A stretch of 64,000 nt of DNA, taken from contig JBAGRR010000001.1 of the NCBI GenBank assembly GCA_036924835.1, forward strand, positions 5,719,001 to 5,783,000, read 5' to 3'. The position numbers and the translations under genes are program-made. Of this stretch, positions 44,825 to 52,511 are shown piece after piece. The notes below the pieces were generated by a model, which worked only from the letters and a program-made list of their open reading frames with translations, was not told where the DNA came from and made no database searches. The stretch comes from Nitrobacteraceae bacterium AZCC 1564. GTDB taxonomy: Bacteria; Pseudomonadota; Alphaproteobacteria; Rhizobiales; Xanthobacteraceae. Within the stretch, counting starts at the first letter, position 1. The number at the start of each line of letters is the position of its first letter.

Positions 44825-45793
44825 TCAAATATAGAGGTCCGACTTGTCCAGGGTGAAGTCCTTCTCGTCCATGCCGAGCTTTTTCATGATCGCTGGCAAT
44901 ACTTGGTGGATGATGCGCATGCCTTGAAGCAATTCGTTCATGTAGATGTCGGGATGAATCCGCGCCGCATTGAAACCCAGAGCCTCGGCTTCTGCCGTCT
45001 CTCCAAGCGAGTCGTGGTCGTCATTGACCATGTCCATCAACTCCGCGCGAAGTGGAATCCCTGCACGGAACGACTTGTCCTTCACCAGTGTAAGCCACTC
45101 AGTGTATTGCTTCCGGATTTTGTATTTGAACTCACTGAACTTGGGGGCAAATTTCTCGTCGATGTCTTCGACTTTGGAAGCGGCGAGCTCTATGAGGCAC
45201 GGTTCGATGTTGTCCGCGTCTGTGTTGAGTAGTTCATTGTTGTCGCTGATCAACTCATCAACATAGGCAATGTAGAAGCCATAGACATCGGTGAGCGATT
45301 TGTAGATTTTATAAATAAGGAACGAGTATGGGTTTTTATCAATGGAGTCCCATTCCTCGTCGTCATCCTCCTCGTCGCTCTCTTTTAAAATTAGCTCCTC
45401 TGGAAACGTCTTTGGCGGGACGACGCCCATGTCGCTGAGAACGCGGACTGTGGACCAACCCAACAGACCCAAGTCGTCTTGCAGGGGGTAGGTGTCATAT
45501 CCAGTTTCACTGCTTTCGTCGGCGAGTTCAGCTAAGCGATGAAAGAGTTCTTCCCATTTATCGGCGTTCTTGACTGATCCAGCCCAGAGAACGACTGCAG
45601 GGCGATGCTCACCGATCTTGGTGAGCTCCTTGATGCGATCCTCCATTTCGAGGGACATATACTCGCCCTTCTTCCACTTGCTGATTTGGGTCGGCGAGAC
45701 CTTTAATTTCAGGGCAAGTTCTTTCTGGCTGCAGCCTAACGTGCTGAGCGCCAAGTCAATTGAGTCGATCGCATCCTGATTCACGCTATTCAT
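44825..45793 (-). CDS. XRE-type helix-turn-helix protein with large acidic C-terminal domain
   Basis: The 322-residue protein starts with an XRE helix-turn-helix (about residues 10-58: LSTLGCSQKELALKLKVSPTQISKWKKGE). A long unknown domain follows with an acidic stretch (ESDEEDDDEEWDS, near residue 135) and helical segments to the end, DKSDLYI. GC is clearly lower than surrounding genes and codon use is looser, suggesting transfer. An AATTTAGT...ACTAAATT palindrome lies 12 bp upstream of the ATG, likely its autoregulatory operator. With the GNAT-like gene it forms a two-gene accessory unit. The C-terminal domain is not one I recognise. Confidence 0.65.
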   Translation of the reverse strand: MNSVNQDAIDSIDLALSTLGCSQKELALKLKVSPTQISKWKKGEYMSLEMEDRIKELTKIGEHRPAVVLWAGSVKNADKWEELFHRLAELADESSETGYDTYPLQDDLGLLGWSTVRVLSDMGVVPPKTFPEELILKESDEEDDDEEWDSIDKNPYSFLIYKIYKSLTDVYGFYIAYVDELISDNNELLNTDADNIEPCLIELAASKVEDIDEKFAPKFSEFKYKIRKQYTEWLTLVKDKSFRAGIPLRAELMDMVNDDHDSLGETAEAEALGFNAARIHPDIYMNELLQGMRIIHQVLPAIMKKLGMDEKDFTLDKSDLYI

Positions 45794-45804
45794 GGCTTAG
45801 CTTC

Positions 45805-45838
45805 AATTTAGTGAATTGTAGAATTATTTTACTAAATT
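45805..45838. promoter_or_regulatory. Candidate XRE operator palindrome
   Basis: AATTTAGT and ACTAAATT are perfect 8-bp inverted arms separated by 18 bp of AT-rich sequence, directly upstream of the XRE-like gene. The position overlaps where its promoter must be, which fits negative autoregulation. Confidence 0.6.
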
Positions 45839-45907
45839 AGCGCGGCGGTTCAAGTTGAATTTGTGTGGTGGCTCGCATGACGGCAGAGCGAACGGCAGGC
45901 TAAAAAG

Positions 45908-46630
45908 CTATGCGCGGTGATCGGGCGGGGAAATGTCATCGACATCGACGCCCATTCCGAGGCCTGCGCCCATACCGCCGCCACCCATTCCCATACCCAT
46001 GCCACCGCCTTTTCCGCCGGCGCCTTGTCGTGCGTCTTTGTCTCCACGCTCGCCCTTGGCCCGCCCGCCGGAATTGGATGGGCGTGCAGGGCCCTGCATT
46101 GGAAGCGGAAGGTCAGGCGGGATCGGATCGAGATCGAGCGCGTCGCGAATGAAGGTACGGAGCGAGACGACGAGTTCATGGACGTGGACGGGGCGCCCGG
46201 CGACCAGCTCGCGCGCCGCGCGCTCGGCCAGGCGGACGTGCTCTTCGGTCCCTAGCAGGATGATGTCCGACAAAGCCGCCTCGACCGCGTCACGGATGCG
46301 TCGGCGGCGGTCTGATCCTTCAGTGCTCCCCTCTGTCAAATCCAGAGCCGCCGTGGTCTCGCTCTCGGCGACGGGCTCGCCGGCGCGGCGCAGATCGCGG
46401 AGGTGCGTCGGATCGACGGTGAGATTGCCGGTGAACGAGCCGCCCAACGTTTTGTAGGCCGCGATCAGGGTCCGCAGCCGCTCGTTGATCTGTCGGTTCA
46501 TGCGTTCGCGGCGTTGCTGGATCGTGAACATCGCCAGCAGACGGATGCTGACGCCAATGAGCGTGAACAGCGCCAGCCCGATCAGTGTCGCCAGCAGGCT
46601 CTGCCACGACGTGAAATCGATATTGTGCAG
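45908..46630 (-). CDS. Membrane-anchored Gly/Met-tailed hypothetical protein with apparent CTG start (full-length paralog)
   Basis: From CTG at 46630, with AGGAGG 4 nt upstream, the frame gives 240 residues. LHNIDFTSWQ leads a membrane helix (about 11-33), then MFTIQQRRERMNRQINERL and DPTHLRDLRRAGEP. A helical middle domain (about 105-165) contains RRRRIRDAVEAALSDIILLG and HVHELVVSLRTFIRDALDL. The tail is GGKGGGMGMGMGGGGMG and ends DISPPDHRA. Starting at the ATG (46531) would remove the helix and leave it without a Shine-Dalgarno. The paralog at 38019 shares both ends. No known function. Divergent from a 42-residue membrane peptide gene. Confidence 0.65.
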   Translation of the reverse strand: MHNIDFTSWQSLLATLIGLALFTLIGVSIRLLAMFTIQQRRERMNRQINERLRTLIAAYKTLGGSFTGNLTVDPTHLRDLRRAGEPVAESETTAALDLTEGSTEGSDRRRRIRDAVEAALSDIILLGTEEHVRLAERAARELVAGRPVHVHELVVSLRTFIRDALDLDPIPPDLPLPMQGPARPSNSGGRAKGERGDKDARQGAGGKGGGMGMGMGGGGMGAGLGMGVDVDDISPPDHRA

Positions 46631-46751
46631 GGGGCCTCCTAGGTCTGGTGCCTGGGTGCGATCGCAGGGACCCTCATAAGATACCCTGCGAATGGAACCT
46701 TTGGGGCGGATTTGTGGTTCTGTGGTTAGGCAAGGCTCATTGGAGGCTGCA

Positions 46752-46880
46752 ATGGCTGACCACTGGCTTCACACGCGCGATCCGATAACCGACGACGAAG
46801 GGGCCTATGGCGTAGGATGGGCGATCAGTTTTGCTCTCGTATTGGCCGCCGTTTTGTTGCTTTGGCACTTTAACGTCTGA
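46752..46880 (+). CDS. Small single-pass membrane protein
   Basis: The 42-residue protein starts MADHWLHTRDPITDDEG with GGAGG 5 nt upstream. A single hydrophobic helix (VGWAISFALVLAAVLLLWHF) fills the C-terminal half. The frame open upstream to 46692 lacks support. It is divergent from the CTG-start gene at 46630 across about 120 bp. Function unknown. Confidence 0.6.
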   Translation: MADHWLHTRDPITDDEGAYGVGWAISFALVLAAVLLLWHFNV

Positions 46881-46882
46881 CC

Positions 46883-46936
46883 ATCAGGCCCGGCCCAGGC
46901 TTACGCGCCGTCTCCTAGCAACGCCGGAGGCCTGAT
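46883..46936 (+). terminator. Possible terminator with long loop
   Basis: ATCAGGCC and GGCCTGAT form an 8-bp perfect stem around a 38-nt loop, followed by TTGTTATTT. It lies just after the 42-residue gene and next to the 3' end of the convergent secreted-protein gene at 46940. The long loop makes it a weak candidate. Confidence 0.35.
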
Positions 46937-46939
46937 TTG

Positions 46940-47182
46940 TTATTTAGGCTTCGTGTTACCGTCCTCGATCTTGCCGCCGCTCTCGATGCATTTCTTATAA
47001 TACTCCCGCTGCACTGGCCCCGTGCCTTGCGCACTGCCGGCCGCCGGATTGCCGACCACGCGCGGCGGAAATTTCTTCGCCAGAAGAGCATTGCACTTCT
47101 TCGCGACCTCAGCGGTCACTGCGTATGCGTCGGTCGTGCCAAGCACGAGCATGACGCATATCACTGTCCGCAGCACACGCAT
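46940..47182 (-). CDS. Small secreted hypothetical protein
   Basis: An 80-residue protein with a signal peptide (MRVLRTVICVMLVLGTTDAYA). The mature part is basic and has two cysteines (EVAKKCNALLAKKFPP and YYKKCIESGGKIEDG). A pair of cysteines in a short exported protein suggests a disulfide. It follows the 97-residue secreted-protein gene by 6 bp on the same strand, so they are probably co-transcribed. Confidence 0.7.
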   Translation of the reverse strand: MRVLRTVICVMLVLGTTDAYAVTAEVAKKCNALLAKKFPPRVVGNPAAGSAQGTGPVQREYYKKCIESGGKIEDGNTKPK

Positions 47183-47188
47183 CGCGAC

Positions 47189-47482
47189 TTACCATCCTCG
47201 GCCAAAGTACGGCAGCAGATTCAAGTCGTAGTCGCAGTGACGGTAGCAGGGCGGTGGGGGTGGGTAGGGACGGTAGCCGTCGTACGGCAGCGTTGCGGTG
47301 CGATAGTAGCGATGACGCCGGTGGTGATAGTGACGATGGCGCGCGCTCATGTCCGTGGCCGCGCGTTCATTCGGACGTTCGATCCGTGGCGGTGCCTGTT
47401 CCGCTGAAGCTTGTCGCCCTTGGAAGAGTGTGCCGGCAGCAAGTGCCGTTGCCATGACTGCCGCGCCGATCAACAACCTCAT
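47189..47482 (-). CDS. Small secreted His/Arg/Tyr/Pro-rich protein
   Basis: A 97-residue protein starting MRLLIGAAVMATALAAGTLF, a signal peptide. The mature part contains HRHYHHRRHRYYRTA, then PYDGYRPYPPPPPCYRHCDYDL. The His-rich run could bind metal ions. Related low-complexity exported proteins occur in Rhizobiales. First gene of a pair with the 80-residue secreted protein. Confidence 0.68.
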   Translation of the reverse strand: MRLLIGAAVMATALAAGTLFQGRQASAEQAPPRIERPNERAATDMSARHRHYHHRRHRYYRTATLPYDGYRPYPPPPPCYRHCDYDLNLLPYFGRGW

Positions 47483-47519
47483 TTCACTGCCCCTTATTCA
47501 GACTGAAAAGAGATAATCG

Positions 47520-47580
47520 CTAGTGTTCCGGTTCTGACATTCATATCACCTCGCAGCAGGCACTTTACGAATGTCACTAG
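47520..47580. repeat. Single degenerate CTAG hairpin
   Basis: CTAGTGTTCCGGTTCTGACATTC on the left and GAATGTCACTAG on the right. The ends and the inner TGACATTC motif of type C are kept, but the middle of the right arm is missing. It is a deleted or chimeric copy without a partner. Confidence 0.7.
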
Positions 47581-47666
47581 CAGTTTAGGGGCGCGCGATA
47601 GATTCCACCAAGCGAATTCGGACCATGCCCCGCGGTTCAGGACCGATCTCGGTTGATGCGTTGCCG

Positions 47667-48827
47667 CTATCGCACACCGGGGGTGGCGGGTATGTCGGTG
47701 CGGCTGCCTGTTTTCACTGGACCGGCAATCGGGCGAAATGTCATGTCCCCAGCCGTGATCGGCCAGCTGCCGGGCAATGGTGTATGCGCCGCACTCTTGG
47801 GCGTTGGGCCTGGCCGCCGCATTGCCCCGATTTCCCGATTGATCTGGAAGCGGCCTTTTGCGGGCATCAGCAGCGCATTGGTTGAAGGGCGGGCATGCGG
47901 TGGTCGTTGCGCCAGCCAGACCGATCGCGCTGAGCGTGGTCCGCGTGCCGGGTTCTCGATTGCACCGAATACGAATCCGGGCGCGGGACCCTTGGCCATG
48001 GCGACTGCGCCACGCATCCAATGCGGCACCCATTGCGCGGGGTCAGTGACCGTCTTCGGCTGCGCAGGCGTTGCTGCGGCCACATGGACGATGCGGTAGC
48101 CGCGCGCCTTCAACTCACGCAGGATGACCGGGAGCGCAGCCTGTGTTCTGGCTTGAATGTCGTGCAGCAAAAGAATGCCTTTGCCTTTGGCTTCCAGCCG
48201 CGACAGTGCGTAGTGAACGACCTGCGCCGAGGTGATGTGCCGCCAGTCATCGGCGGGAAAATCCGCACTCCATGTCATGATGCCGCGCTTGGCGAGATAG
48301 GTCTCGACGCTGTTGGCGCGCCGCAAGCCAGGAACGCGGAAGAAAGGCGAGACCTTTGCCGGATCGCCGAGAGCTGCGCTGACATTGGTGATCGCATCCT
48401 CGATTTCCGAGGTCATGCGCTCCGGCGGCAGGTCGCCGAAGCGAAATGGATGGTTCTGGCTGTGCGTGCCGATGGTGTGACCGGCGTCGTAGACGCGACG
48501 GACATCCTGCGGGTAAACCTGGGCCATGCGGCCCACCATGAAGAACGTCGCTTTGACGCACTGTGCCGCCAGGATGTCGAGGATTGGATTGGTGTGGGCA
48601 GGCAGTGGGCCGTCGTCGAAGGTCAGAACGACCTCGTGATCGTTGAGTGGTAACGTTTCGTTGTACTGCATGGTCCCGATGCGGGGATGCTCCGTCGGGT
48701 CGACCACAATGGTGCGGGACGTGCCGAGCGCATCCGGATTGGGGCAGTCAGCCGCTTTTGCCTGCGCAGAGCCGAGGCAGGCGGACGCGATCAAGCAACC
48801 CAGCAGCAGAAGGGTGGATCGTCTCAT
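47667..48827 (-). CDS. Periplasmic polysaccharide deacetylase (NodB homology), long form
   Basis: A 386-residue protein starting MRRSTLLLLGCLIASACLGSA, a signal peptide. The NodB domain (about 65-260) has VVLTFDDGPLPAHT (catalytic Asp and metal Asp), GTHSQNHPF (metal His pair), PFFRVPGLRR and ILLLHDIQ. It should remove N- or O-acetyl groups from a cell-wall or exported polysaccharide. About 110 Pro/Arg-rich residues follow the domain and have no known fold. A paralog lies at 49243-50022. The four-hairpin array separates them. Confidence 0.88.
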   Translation of the reverse strand: MRRSTLLLLGCLIASACLGSAQAKAADCPNPDALGTSRTIVVDPTEHPRIGTMQYNETLPLNDHEVVLTFDDGPLPAHTNPILDILAAQCVKATFFMVGRMAQVYPQDVRRVYDAGHTIGTHSQNHPFRFGDLPPERMTSEIEDAITNVSAALGDPAKVSPFFRVPGLRRANSVETYLAKRGIMTWSADFPADDWRHITSAQVVHYALSRLEAKGKGILLLHDIQARTQAALPVILRELKARGYRIVHVAAATPAQPKTVTDPAQWVPHWMRGAVAMAKGPAPGFVFGAIENPARGPRSARSVWLAQRPPHARPSTNALLMPAKGRFQINREIGAMRRPGPTPKSAAHTPLPGSWPITAGDMTFRPIAGPVKTGSRTDIPATPGVR

Positions 48828-48861
48828 GTTCGGTCTGCATTCCATTGGGAAACCATCGTGG

Positions 48862-49191
48862 CTAGTGTCCCGATTCCGAAGTTCGCATCATTCCGCTGCA
48901 CGTTCGTCTGCGAACTTCGGAATCGAAGGACAGTAGTGGTCCGATTCTAACATTCGCATTCCGTTTCAGCAGGCATCTCCTGCGAATGTTAGAATCAAAG
49001 GACCACTAGCAAATATAAGTTTCTAGTGGAGTTTTGGATTTGACATTCGCTTGACGAACTCGAAGCCGGGTGGGGAGCGAATGTCAAATCCACTCCACTA
49101 GCAAGTTATTGTTCTAGTGTGGCTTTGGTTCAGAAGTCCGCATTCCGGACTCGCCGCACGAATGATGCGGACTTCTGAACCGCCACACTAG
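48862..49191. repeat. Four-hairpin CTAG array: a D-C doublet nested in a B-A doublet
   Basis: B is 48862-48936, D about 48934-49009, C 49023-49101 and A 49114-49191. D-C has its own spacer (CAAATATAAGTTT), and the C-A gap (CAAGTTATTGTT) matches the usual B-A spacer. B meets D with a shared TAG and no spacer. So the D-C doublet appears to have inserted at the terminal CTAG of B within an older B-A doublet. The array lies between two polysaccharide deacetylase genes. Confidence 0.9.
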
Positions 49192-49242
49192 ACGCCATCG
49201 TTTTATCGCCATGCCTGTGAATACCGACTTAATTGCGTGGGG

Positions 49243-50022
49243 TTATCGGTCGGGGGGCGAGCTTTTGGCCGGCTGCGCGGCCAAAATGTGGACGACCTTG
49301 TAGTTGTTGCGCCGGAGATACTGCAGGAAAGCCGGCAGCATTCTTGCTGTCTGGGCCTTGGTGTCGTGCATCAGGATGATGCCTTTGCCGGCATAGTCGA
49401 GGCGTTCGGTGAGAAGCTGAAGCTGCTGTTCGGGCGTCATCGGATTCCAGTCGCTTGCCCACAGATCGGCCCCGAACACCGTGATGCCGCGGGACTGAAG
49501 GTTCGCCAGGAGCGCGGGTGTCGATGCAAAGCCGGGAAAGCGGAAAAACGGCGTCGTGGGGACGCGGCTGGCCTTGCCGTGAAGGGCCATCTCGTCGGCG
49601 GCGAACCCGCGGTCGATTTCCTCGATCGCCTCGGATTGGCCGGTCTGGTCGAGGATCCGGTGCGACCAGGTGTGGTGCCCGATGCTGTGGCCCTCAGCGG
49701 CCATCCTCCGCACCATGATCGGATTGGCTTCGGCGCTTTTGCCGATCAGGAAAAACGTGGCTTGAACGCATTCAGCGGCGAGCGCCGCGAGAACCTTAGA
49801 TGTGGTCGGCGGGAAGGGGCCATCGTCAAATGTGAGCACGACTTCCTTGTCGGCGAGCGGCAAGGTCTGCGGAAAGCTCTTGAGGCCGACGCGGGGAGTG
49901 GTCTGCGCATCCACGGCCAGCACGCGCGAGGTACCGAGCACGTCTTTCCGTGGGCAGTCGGCCGCGTGGGCCGCTGTTGTGCAGACGACGAGCGCCAGCA
50001 GCGCAGACTTCAATGGGAGCAT
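49243..50022 (-). CDS. Periplasmic polysaccharide deacetylase (NodB homology), short form
   Basis: The 259-residue protein starts MLPLKSALLALVVCTTAAHA, a signal peptide; the frame open to 50079 is not preferred. The NodB motifs are EVVLTFDDGPFPPTTSK, IGHHTWSHRIL, FFRFPGFAS and GIILMHDTKAQT. It probably deacetylates peptidoglycan or another envelope glycan in the periplasm. Residues 22-50 (ADCPRKDVLGTSRVLAVD) match the paralog at 47667 (ADCPNPDALGTSRTIVVD), so these arose by duplication. It lacks the Pro-rich tail. Divergent from mgtE. Confidence 0.88.
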   Translation of the reverse strand: MLPLKSALLALVVCTTAAHAADCPRKDVLGTSRVLAVDAQTTPRVGLKSFPQTLPLADKEVVLTFDDGPFPPTTSKVLAALAAECVQATFFLIGKSAEANPIMVRRMAAEGHSIGHHTWSHRILDQTGQSEAIEEIDRGFAADEMALHGKASRVPTTPFFRFPGFASTPALLANLQSRGITVFGADLWASDWNPMTPEQQLQLLTERLDYAGKGIILMHDTKAQTARMLPAFLQYLRRNNYKVVHILAAQPAKSSPPDR

Positions 50023-50149
50023 CGTGATTTTTCCGGGCGCTGTTTTCGCGCGTCGCACATTTAGCATTGCGTTCCGCACAGTCGATTAGGTAATGCCTGA
50101 TAAGCACAGGCAAATCAGCAAATCTTCTTTAACCCTGCGAGGCCCCGGC

Positions 50150-51580
50150 ATGGCCGACGATCAAGACCTCGCCGAGGCGGACCGCGCGGTTCACGATTCC
50201 GTGCTCGACCGGTACCCGATGCGGGATGAGGATGGAGAGATCCGCCCCCGCTTTGTCGGCATGATTGCGGATGCGGTTCAGCGAAGTGACTCCGACTTCC
50301 TTTGCAAGATCGTCGCCGAGCTTCACGAGGCCGATCTCGGCAACCTGATCGAGGCACTGGAGCCGGACCTGCGGCCGCGGCTGGTGGAGCTGACCAGCAC
50401 GGACTTCGACTTCTCGGCGCTGAACGAAGTCGACAACGCGGTCCGCGAAGAGATCCTTGAAGAGCTTGAGCCGGAAACGGTTGCGGAGGGTGTCCGTGAA
50501 CTGGAGTCGGACGACGCCGTCGAACTGCTGCAAGACCTCGACGAAGAGGATCAGGAGGAAATCCTCGAAAAGCTGCCGCTGTCCGAGCGCGTCACACTGG
50601 AGCGCAGCCTCAAATACCCGGACAATTCCGCCGGCCGCCGGATGCAGACGGAGTTCATCGCCGTTCCGCCGGATTGGACCGCCCTGCAGGCGATCGAATA
50701 CATGCGCGATACCCCGGACCTGCCGGATCGCTTCTACGAAATCTACGTGGTGGACTACGCGCAGCATCTGCTCGGCGCGGTGCCGCTCGATGCGCTGCTG
50801 CGGGCGCACCGGCCGCTGTCGATCACCAAGCTCATCGATGAAGACCGCCGGCGCGTGTCTGTGCTGGAAGACCAGGCCGAAGTGGCGCGCATGTTCGGCA
50901 AGTACAATCTTGTTGCCGCGCCGGTGGTGGACACCAGCGACCGTCTTGTGGGCGTGATTACCATCGACGACGTGGTGGACGTCATCGAGGAGGAGGCCGA
51001 AGAAGACATCAAGGCATTGGGCGGTGTCGCCCGCGACGAAGAACTCTCGGACTCCGTGTGGACCATCGCCAAGGGGCGCTTCAACTGGCTGCTGGTGAAC
51101 CTCGCGACTGCATTTCTTGCGTCCGCTGTCCTAGGCTTGTTTGAAGGACAACTTGAGAAGATGGTCGCGCTCGCTGTGCTCGCGCCGATTGTGGCGAGCC
51201 AGGGCGGCAACGCCGCGACCCAGACCATGACAGTTGCGGTTCGTGCACTTGCAACGCGCGAACTCGGTGCAAATAACGCGTTGCGGGTGATCATGCGTGA
51301 AGGCCTCGTCGGCCTCGTCAATGGCCTAGCCTTCGCCATCATCACTGGCGTTGCTGCGGCGGCCTGGTTTCAGATCCCTGGCCTTGGGATGGTCATCGGG
51401 CTCGCCATGACGTGCAACCTGATTGCCGGCGCGCTCGGCGGCATTCTCATTCCGATGGCGCTCGAGCGATTGAAAGCCGATCCCGCGGTGGCCTCGGGCA
51501 CGTTTGTCACCACGGTCACAGACGTCGTTGGCTTCTTTGCATTTCTCGGCATTGCGACGCTGTGGTTCGGGCTGAAATAG
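50150..51580 (+). CDS. mgtE: Magnesium transporter MgtE
   Basis: The 476-residue MgtE has a cytoplasmic N domain (about 25-155, with LVELTSTDFDFSALNEVDN and ELLQDLDEEDQEEILEKL), two CBS domains (about 160-285, ending VIEEEAEEDI) and five membrane helices (LLVNLATAFLASAVLGLF..., PIVASQGGNAATQTMTVAVRAL, ending LWFGLK). GGNAATQ lies in the ion pathway. It forms a homodimeric Mg2+ channel closed by Mg2+ bound to the cytosolic domains. An ATG at 50093 adds 19 residues with no obvious support. It is a single gene. Confidence 0.92.
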   Translation: MADDQDLAEADRAVHDSVLDRYPMRDEDGEIRPRFVGMIADAVQRSDSDFLCKIVAELHEADLGNLIEALEPDLRPRLVELTSTDFDFSALNEVDNAVREEILEELEPETVAEGVRELESDDAVELLQDLDEEDQEEILEKLPLSERVTLERSLKYPDNSAGRRMQTEFIAVPPDWTALQAIEYMRDTPDLPDRFYEIYVVDYAQHLLGAVPLDALLRAHRPLSITKLIDEDRRRVSVLEDQAEVARMFGKYNLVAAPVVDTSDRLVGVITIDDVVDVIEEEAEEDIKALGGVARDEELSDSVWTIAKGRFNWLLVNLATAFLASAVLGLFEGQLEKMVALAVLAPIVASQGGNAATQTMTVAVRALATRELGANNALRVIMREGLVGLVNGLAFAIITGVAAAAWFQIPGLGMVIGLAMTCNLIAGALGGILIPMALERLKADPAVASGTFVTTVTDVVGFFAFLGIATLWFGLK

Positions 51581-51788
51581 CTGTGGATTAAGCGTCAGCA
51601 CGGCTGCCATTTCCGCTCCGAAATTGTCATACGACTGCCACATTATGGCCGGTTCCCTCATGTGGAACTCAGCCTTCACCGGCTCGTCGATGCGATCTTT
51701 CCCGACGATCCAGACTTCAGCTTCGTGATGCATGCACGCCTGACGTGCTGAGCCATCCGGCTGACTACCTTCACTTGGAGTACAACAA

Positions 51789-52406
51789 TTGGGACGACTA
51801 TTTTGCGCCGTAGTGGCGACGTGTGTGCTTTGTTCTGTGGCGGAAGCCCGCACGCGCGCACCAGCTATTTCTCCGGAATGCAATATTACAATGCCTTGTA
51901 TGGGCGTCGGTCTTGGAACCGAAGCTGAACCCAAAATCCGAACAGCATCACTCACCCCCGACCTTGATACTCAAACTCCGGATTTCGATACGTCGGTCGT
52001 GCGGCAGACGCGCCATGCCCATGCACCACGCATGTCCGAAACGGAAGCAGGTGTCTCCTTGTCCGGGCTCGTATCGCCGCTGGCTGCCAAGCTCGCATCG
52101 ATCCAGGCTGCGTGTCCCGGAACTCATGCGATCTCAGGTGTCCGCCACACGCGCATCGCGGGTACGCGGCGCATGTCGCTTCACGCGCAAGGCAAGGCAG
52201 TCGATGTTCGCGGCCCGTACGGCTGCATCTACACGGAACTGAAGGGCTGGACCGGTGGCTACTCCACCGATGCTGGTCGGGTGCGGCACATCCACATCTC
52301 CTATGACGAAGCCGGAGGCCGGGAGATGGGCCTGCGCTTCGCCCATGGCGGCGGCCGGCGTCACCATCGTCACGCGTTCCGCAGCGCCTACGCGCGCATG
52401 CGATAA
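51789..52406 (+). CDS. Exported M15-like (D-Ala-D-Ala carboxypeptidase / DUF882-like) peptidase
   Basis: A 205-residue protein. A TTG start (TTGGAG 8 nt upstream) is needed to give the signal peptide MGRLFCAVVATCVLCSVAEA; the next in-frame ATG would remove it. The C-terminal half has SLHAQGKAVDVRG (zinc-binding S.H..G.A.D) and VRHIHISYD (second zinc His), as in M15 zinc peptidases that trim peptidoglycan stem peptides. The tail is His/Arg-rich (GGGRRHHRHAFR). It is a lone gene with a hairpin terminator candidate after it. Confidence 0.8.
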   Translation: MGRLFCAVVATCVLCSVAEARTRAPAISPECNITMPCMGVGLGTEAEPKIRTASLTPDLDTQTPDFDTSVVRQTRHAHAPRMSETEAGVSLSGLVSPLAAKLASIQAACPGTHAISGVRHTRIAGTRRMSLHAQGKAVDVRGPYGCIYTELKGWTGGYSTDAGRVRHIHISYDEAGGREMGLRFAHGGGRRHHRHAFRSAYARMR

Positions 52407-52413
52407 GCCAAAC

Positions 52414-52444
52414 TTGTCCGGAGAATTTTGAATTCCCCGGACAA
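52414..52444 (+). terminator. Hairpin after the M15-like gene
   Basis: TTGTCCGGAGAATT and AATTCCCCGGACAA form a 14-bp stem with one mismatch and a 3-nt loop, 8 bp after the stop codon. The following sequence has only a short, delayed T-tract, so it could be a terminator or a 3' stabiliser. Confidence 0.6.
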
Positions 52445-52511
52445 TTCGCCGCGTTTTCTTAAATCTTCATTTACCACGTGTCGTCGACTCTTACGGGCCG
52501 GGGAGATGACC

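Noticed and set aside
48862..49191. Array of palindromes considered as CRISPR
   Set aside because: The repeats are of four different sequences with self-complementary arms, no regular unique spacers of constant length, and no cas genes are in the window.
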